Both the position numbers and the translations under genes were made by a program. DNA of 64,000 nt from Streptomyces fagopyri (GTDB taxonomy: Bacteria; Actinomycetota; Actinomycetes; Streptomycetales; Streptomycetaceae). The stretch lies in contig NZ_CP045643.1 of the NCBI RefSeq assembly GCF_009498275.1, positions 1,054,001 to 1,118,000 on the forward strand, written 5' to 3'. The notes beneath the pieces were generated by a model, which did no database searches, had not been told where the DNA came from, and saw only the letters and a program-made list of their open reading frames with translations. Positions 61,454 through 64,000 of this stretch are shown here, one piece after another. How positions within the stretch are numbered: position 1 is the first letter of the stretch; every line of letters begins with the position of its first letter.

Positions 61454-62155
61454 ATGAACGGACTTCGCCCCTCCTCGCTCTCCCGCCGCCCGGCGTCCGA
61501 GGGTCTGCCGCGGCACGGTGCCGGGCGACGGGTCCTGCCGGCGGCGCTCGTCGCGCTCGTCCTCGCGGGCCTGGCCGTCTCCGCCTGGAACCCGCACGAC
61601 CGGACCACCTGGCTGCTGGAGACCGTGTGGGTGCTGCTCGGGCTGCCCCTCGCGGTGCTGTTCCGGCGCCGTTTCCCGCTCACGGACCTGCTGTGCTGTC
61701 TGCTGGCGGCGCACGCGCTGGTCCTCGCCGTCGGAGGCCACTACACGTACGCGGAGGTACCGGTCGGCGACTGGGTACGGGACCAGCTCGGGCTCTCCCG
61801 CAATCCGTACGACCGGTTCGGTCACCTCATGCAGGGGTTCGTGCCCGCTGTCCTGGTGCGGGAGGTGCTGAACCGCACCTCACCGCTGCGCGGCAGCCGC
61901 TGGCTCGCGCCGCTGACCGTGTGCGCGTGTCTGGCCTTCAGCGCGCTCTTCGAGTTGTTCGAGTGGGCGGCCGCGGTGATCGGCGGCCACTCGGCGGACG
62001 CCTTCCTGGCCACCCAGGGCGACGTGTGGGACACCCAGTGGGACATGTTCTGCGCGCTGATCGGGGCCACGCTCTCCGTCGTGCTGCTCAGCCGGGCGCA
62101 CGACCGGCAGCTCGACGCGCTCCGCGGCGGGGGACCCGGTCGGGACGCCCACTGA
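61454..62155 (+). CDS. DUF2238 integral membrane protein
   Basis: 233 residues with AAGGAG 7 nt before the ATG. About six hydrophobic segments (30-45, 50-67, 73-90, 115-130, 150-170, 190-210). Motifs HYTYAEVPVGDWVRDQLGLSRNPYDRFGHLMQGFVPA, LFELFEWAAAVIGG and DAFLATQGDVWDTQWDMFCALIGA are those of DUF2238 (YjdF-like) proteins. Acidic and His residues inside the membrane suggest a metal site. Function unknown. Divergent from tetR, possibly sharing its operators. Confidence 0.88.
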   Translation: MNGLRPSSLSRRPASEGLPRHGAGRRVLPAALVALVLAGLAVSAWNPHDRTTWLLETVWVLLGLPLAVLFRRRFPLTDLLCCLLAAHALVLAVGGHYTYAEVPVGDWVRDQLGLSRNPYDRFGHLMQGFVPAVLVREVLNRTSPLRGSRWLAPLTVCACLAFSALFELFEWAAAVIGGHSADAFLATQGDVWDTQWDMFCALIGATLSVVLLSRAHDRQLDALRGGGPGRDAH

Positions 62156-62266
62156 CGGGCTTCCTGCCGTACGCATCGCGCCCGTTCCCGGACACGCCGG
62201 ACGCCGACCGCCGCCCTCGTTGCGCGAGGTGACGATCGGCGTCCCGGTCGGGGCTGTGGCCGCCCG

Positions 62267-63250
62267 CTACCAGCGGCCCTCCACCTGCTCCTTGATCCGG
62301 CGGTCGTAGAGCTCGTCGATCGCGTCCAGCGTCTCCCGCGACACCGGCGGGAGCTTCGCGGCTTCCGCGTTGGCGTGCGCCTGTTCGGGTGAACGCGCTC
62401 CCGGGATCACCGTGGTGACGCCGGGCTGCTGGATGATCCAGCGCAGCGCCAGCTGGGCCGGGGTGCAGCCTTCCGGAGCGAGGGCGGAGAACTCGGCCGC
62501 CGCCTCCACACCGGTCACGAAGTCGACGCCGGAGAACGTCTCGCCCTGGTCGAAGGCCTCACCGTGGCGGTTGTACGTACGGTGGTCGTCAGCCGCGAAC
62601 ACCGTGTCCTTGGTGTACTTGCCGGAGAGCAGACCGGAGGCCAGCGGAACCCGGACGATGATGCCGACGCCCGCTTCCCGGGCCGCGGGAAGAACCTGCC
62701 GCAGGGGCTTCATGCGGAACGGGTTGAGGATGATCTGGACGCTCGCCACGTTCGGACGGGCGATCGCCGTCAGTGCCTCGTCGCAGGTCTCGACGCTCAC
62801 CCCGTACGCGGCGATCCGGTCCTCCTCGACCAGGGTGTCCAGCGCGTCGAACACCTCGTCCGACGAGTAGACGGGGGTCGGCGGACAGTGCAGCTGCACC
62901 AGGTCGACGCGGTCCACGCCGAGATTGCGCCGGGAGCGGTCGTTCCACGCGCGGAAGTTGTCGAGGACGTAGTTCTGCGGGATCTGCTCGACCCGGCGGC
63001 CCATCTTCGTCGCGACCATCACATGCAGATCGGGACGGCCGCTCACGAAGGACGCGATCGTCTGCTCGCTGCGTCCGTCGCCGTACACGTCCGCGGTGTC
63101 GAAGAAGGTCACCCCGGACTCCGCCGCCGTCTCCAGCACCGCCCTGGCGTCCGCCTCGCTCACATCGCCCCAGTCGGCGCCGAGCTGCCACGTGCCGAGA
63201 CCGATGACCGACGCCTTCTGACCTGACCTGCCGAATTCACGCTCGTCCAT
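62267..63250 (-). CDS. Aldo/keto reductase
   Basis: 327 residues starting MDEREFGRSGQKASVIGLGTWQLGADWGDV. AKR motifs: FFDTADVYGDGRSEQTIASFV (Asp/Tyr), VMVATKMGRR (Lys), DRVDLVQLHCPP (His) and the NADP-binding TTVIPGARSPEQAHANAEA. It reduces aldehydes or ketones with NADPH; substrate unknown. The ribosome-binding site is weak (GGGGGAT about 14 nt upstream). It stands alone, convergent with the DUF2238 gene. Confidence 0.92.
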   Translation of the reverse strand: MDEREFGRSGQKASVIGLGTWQLGADWGDVSEADARAVLETAAESGVTFFDTADVYGDGRSEQTIASFVSGRPDLHVMVATKMGRRVEQIPQNYVLDNFRAWNDRSRRNLGVDRVDLVQLHCPPTPVYSSDEVFDALDTLVEEDRIAAYGVSVETCDEALTAIARPNVASVQIILNPFRMKPLRQVLPAAREAGVGIIVRVPLASGLLSGKYTKDTVFAADDHRTYNRHGEAFDQGETFSGVDFVTGVEAAAEFSALAPEGCTPAQLALRWIIQQPGVTTVIPGARSPEQAHANAEAAKLPPVSRETLDAIDELYDRRIKEQVEGRW

Positions 63251-63394
63251 GTGATCAGTCTGTCATCCCCCGGGGACAGCGGCGGCACCCCGGCCCCTCG
63301 ACGGCCCTCGCCGACGCGCCGGGTCGTCGCCGGTGCGCCCGCCGGTCCCGGACGCGCCGCCCCGGGGTGCCGCCCCGGGGCGGTGCGCCCGCGG

Positions 63395-63754
63395 TCAGCC
63401 CGTGGTGAGCCGGGCCAGTTCGGTGCCCGCCAGCAGGAAGGCGCGTGCCGCTCTCCGCCCAGGACCGGGCGTACGCGAGGTGGCGCGTCGCCGGCCCTGC
63501 GGTGGAGGGCGGGCGGTCAGCCGAAGAAGGTGGCGTTGGCCCAGCCGTTGTCGCCGGGGTCCGGGTGCGCGGCGATCCAGAGGTCGGCCACGCGCCCCAG
63601 GACCGCGATGGCCTCGCTCCTCGAAGGCAGCGGCGGCGCGTCCCCGAGCCTCGGCGGTACCGCAGCGGGAGCGGCCTGCGCGGGCGTCGTCGGGGCGGAG
63701 CGAGGCGGCAGCCGCGAGCGCGGCACCGCCGGCCGGCAGGCGTCGTCTACGCAT
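63395..63754 (-). pseudogene. Remnant of a secreted GH88/GH105-like unsaturated uronyl hydrolase
   Basis: An ATG at 63754 with GGAG 8 nt upstream begins a signal-peptide-like MRRRRLPAGGAALAAAAS. The protein sense then continues in another frame (TTPAQAAPAAVPP... EAIAVLGRVADLWIAAHPDPGDNGWANATFFG), stops at a TGA at 63517-63519, and goes on as ALHRRAGD and, after another shift, HLAYARSWAE, pieces that in order match the start of GH88/GH105 unsaturated rhamnogalacturonyl hydrolases. At least two frameshifts and a stop break it, and the rest of the barrel is missing within 250 bp. A sequencing error could explain part of the damage but not the loss of the remainder. Confidence 0.6.
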
Positions 63755-63762
63755 GTGAACAA

Positions 63763-64000
63763 CTCCTACGGACGGGGATTCCCATCCTCAACTCCTCCGT
63801 CGCGCGGCGTCCATGGCCGATCGTCAACTTCGCGCGACCCAGGCCGAGTTCACGGCCACGTACGATCCCCGTGTGGCGAGGCCGCCGCGGCGGTCCGCGA
63901 TCCCCGGCCGGACGGTACCGACCGCCCGGTTCGTGAACCGTGCCGCGCCTCTCCCCGCGTGCGGTGAGCTACTGCGCGTGGTCATCCCCGCCCGGGCGAG
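63763..64000. other. Window end, no supported gene
   Basis: A frame beginning at ATG 63813 (plus strand) stays open to the window edge (about 62 codons) but has no ribosome-binding site and no recognisable family. Nothing else is seen here. Confidence 0.4.

Noticed and set aside
1..64000. tRNA, rRNA, insertion sequences, prophage or replication origin
   Set aside because: No characteristic sequences were recognised on reading; absence is not proven without a covariance-model search.

Overview
The window is very GC-rich, with strong codon bias, many GTG starts, ATGA/GTGA stop-start overlaps and probable leaderless genes. With markers such as an ATP-grasp RiPP pair, a GAF/SpoIIE phosphatase, FbiC/F420 enzymes and DUF4032 and DUF6296 proteins, this points to a Streptomyces-like actinomycete chromosome. 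No rRNA, tRNA, insertion sequence or phage genes were recognised. No cas genes are present; one orphan type I-E-like CRISPR repeat is.

Region 1 (1-19 kb) is mostly housekeeping and signalling: the end of a sugar-binding protein followed by a GH42 beta-galactosidase; a DUF6629 membrane protein; a fused ABC-2 exporter; a MoCo-sulfurase-like PLP enzyme without MOSC domain; small DUF4177, VOC and DUF6296 proteins; a large membrane SpoIIE-type phosphatase; a lone cyclic-nucleotide-binding protein; an N-formylglutamate-amidohydrolase-like protein; an amidohydrolase; a DUF4032 kinase-like protein; and an overlapping three-gene operon (response regulator/thioredoxin-reductase-like fusion, cNMP-sensor/histidine-kinase-like ATPase, UBP zinc finger) that looks like a redox or ligand signalling module.

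Region 2 (19.3-42.2 kb) is the most interesting part: a catabolic island built around cofactor F420 and CoA thioesters. It holds two LLM-class F420-dependent oxidoreductases, an F420:NADPH reductase, F420 biosynthesis genes (fbiC, and a cofC/fbiD homologue overlapping its end), CoA transferase, acyl-CoA ligase, aldehyde dehydrogenase, acyl-CoA dehydrogenase, enoyl-CoA hydratase, MaoC hydratase, hydroxyacyl-CoA dehydrogenase, thiolase, both ETF subunits, three small alpha/beta-barrel or VOC proteins, a cytoplasmic NMT1-like binding protein, and IclR and LysR regulators. Together these could take one substrate through F420-dependent redox steps, activation to CoA, and a beta-oxidation-like route with electrons going to ETF. 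The substrate cannot be read from sequence.

Region 3 (42.2-53.4 kb) is carbohydrate-directed: a secreted beta-helix protein with a duplicated accessory domain, a secreted SGNH hydrolase, a zinc alcohol dehydrogenase, a serine hydrolase of the beta-lactamase family and a Tat-exported GH78 alpha-L-rhamnosidase whose promoter carries a perfect LacI-type palindrome.

Region 4 (53.4-64 kb) holds a 4-hydroxybenzoate hydroxylase-like flavoprotein, a membrane pseudokinase, a graspetide (ATP-grasp RiPP) precursor/ligase pair, an unrecognised conserved-looking protein, a tetR-tetX-like operon with three stacked operators, a DUF2238 membrane protein, an aldo/keto reductase and the frameshifted remnant of a secreted GH88/GH105-like hydrolase. 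Coordinates, motifs and repeats were read directly from the sequence; family names come from recognition of motifs, without database searches.
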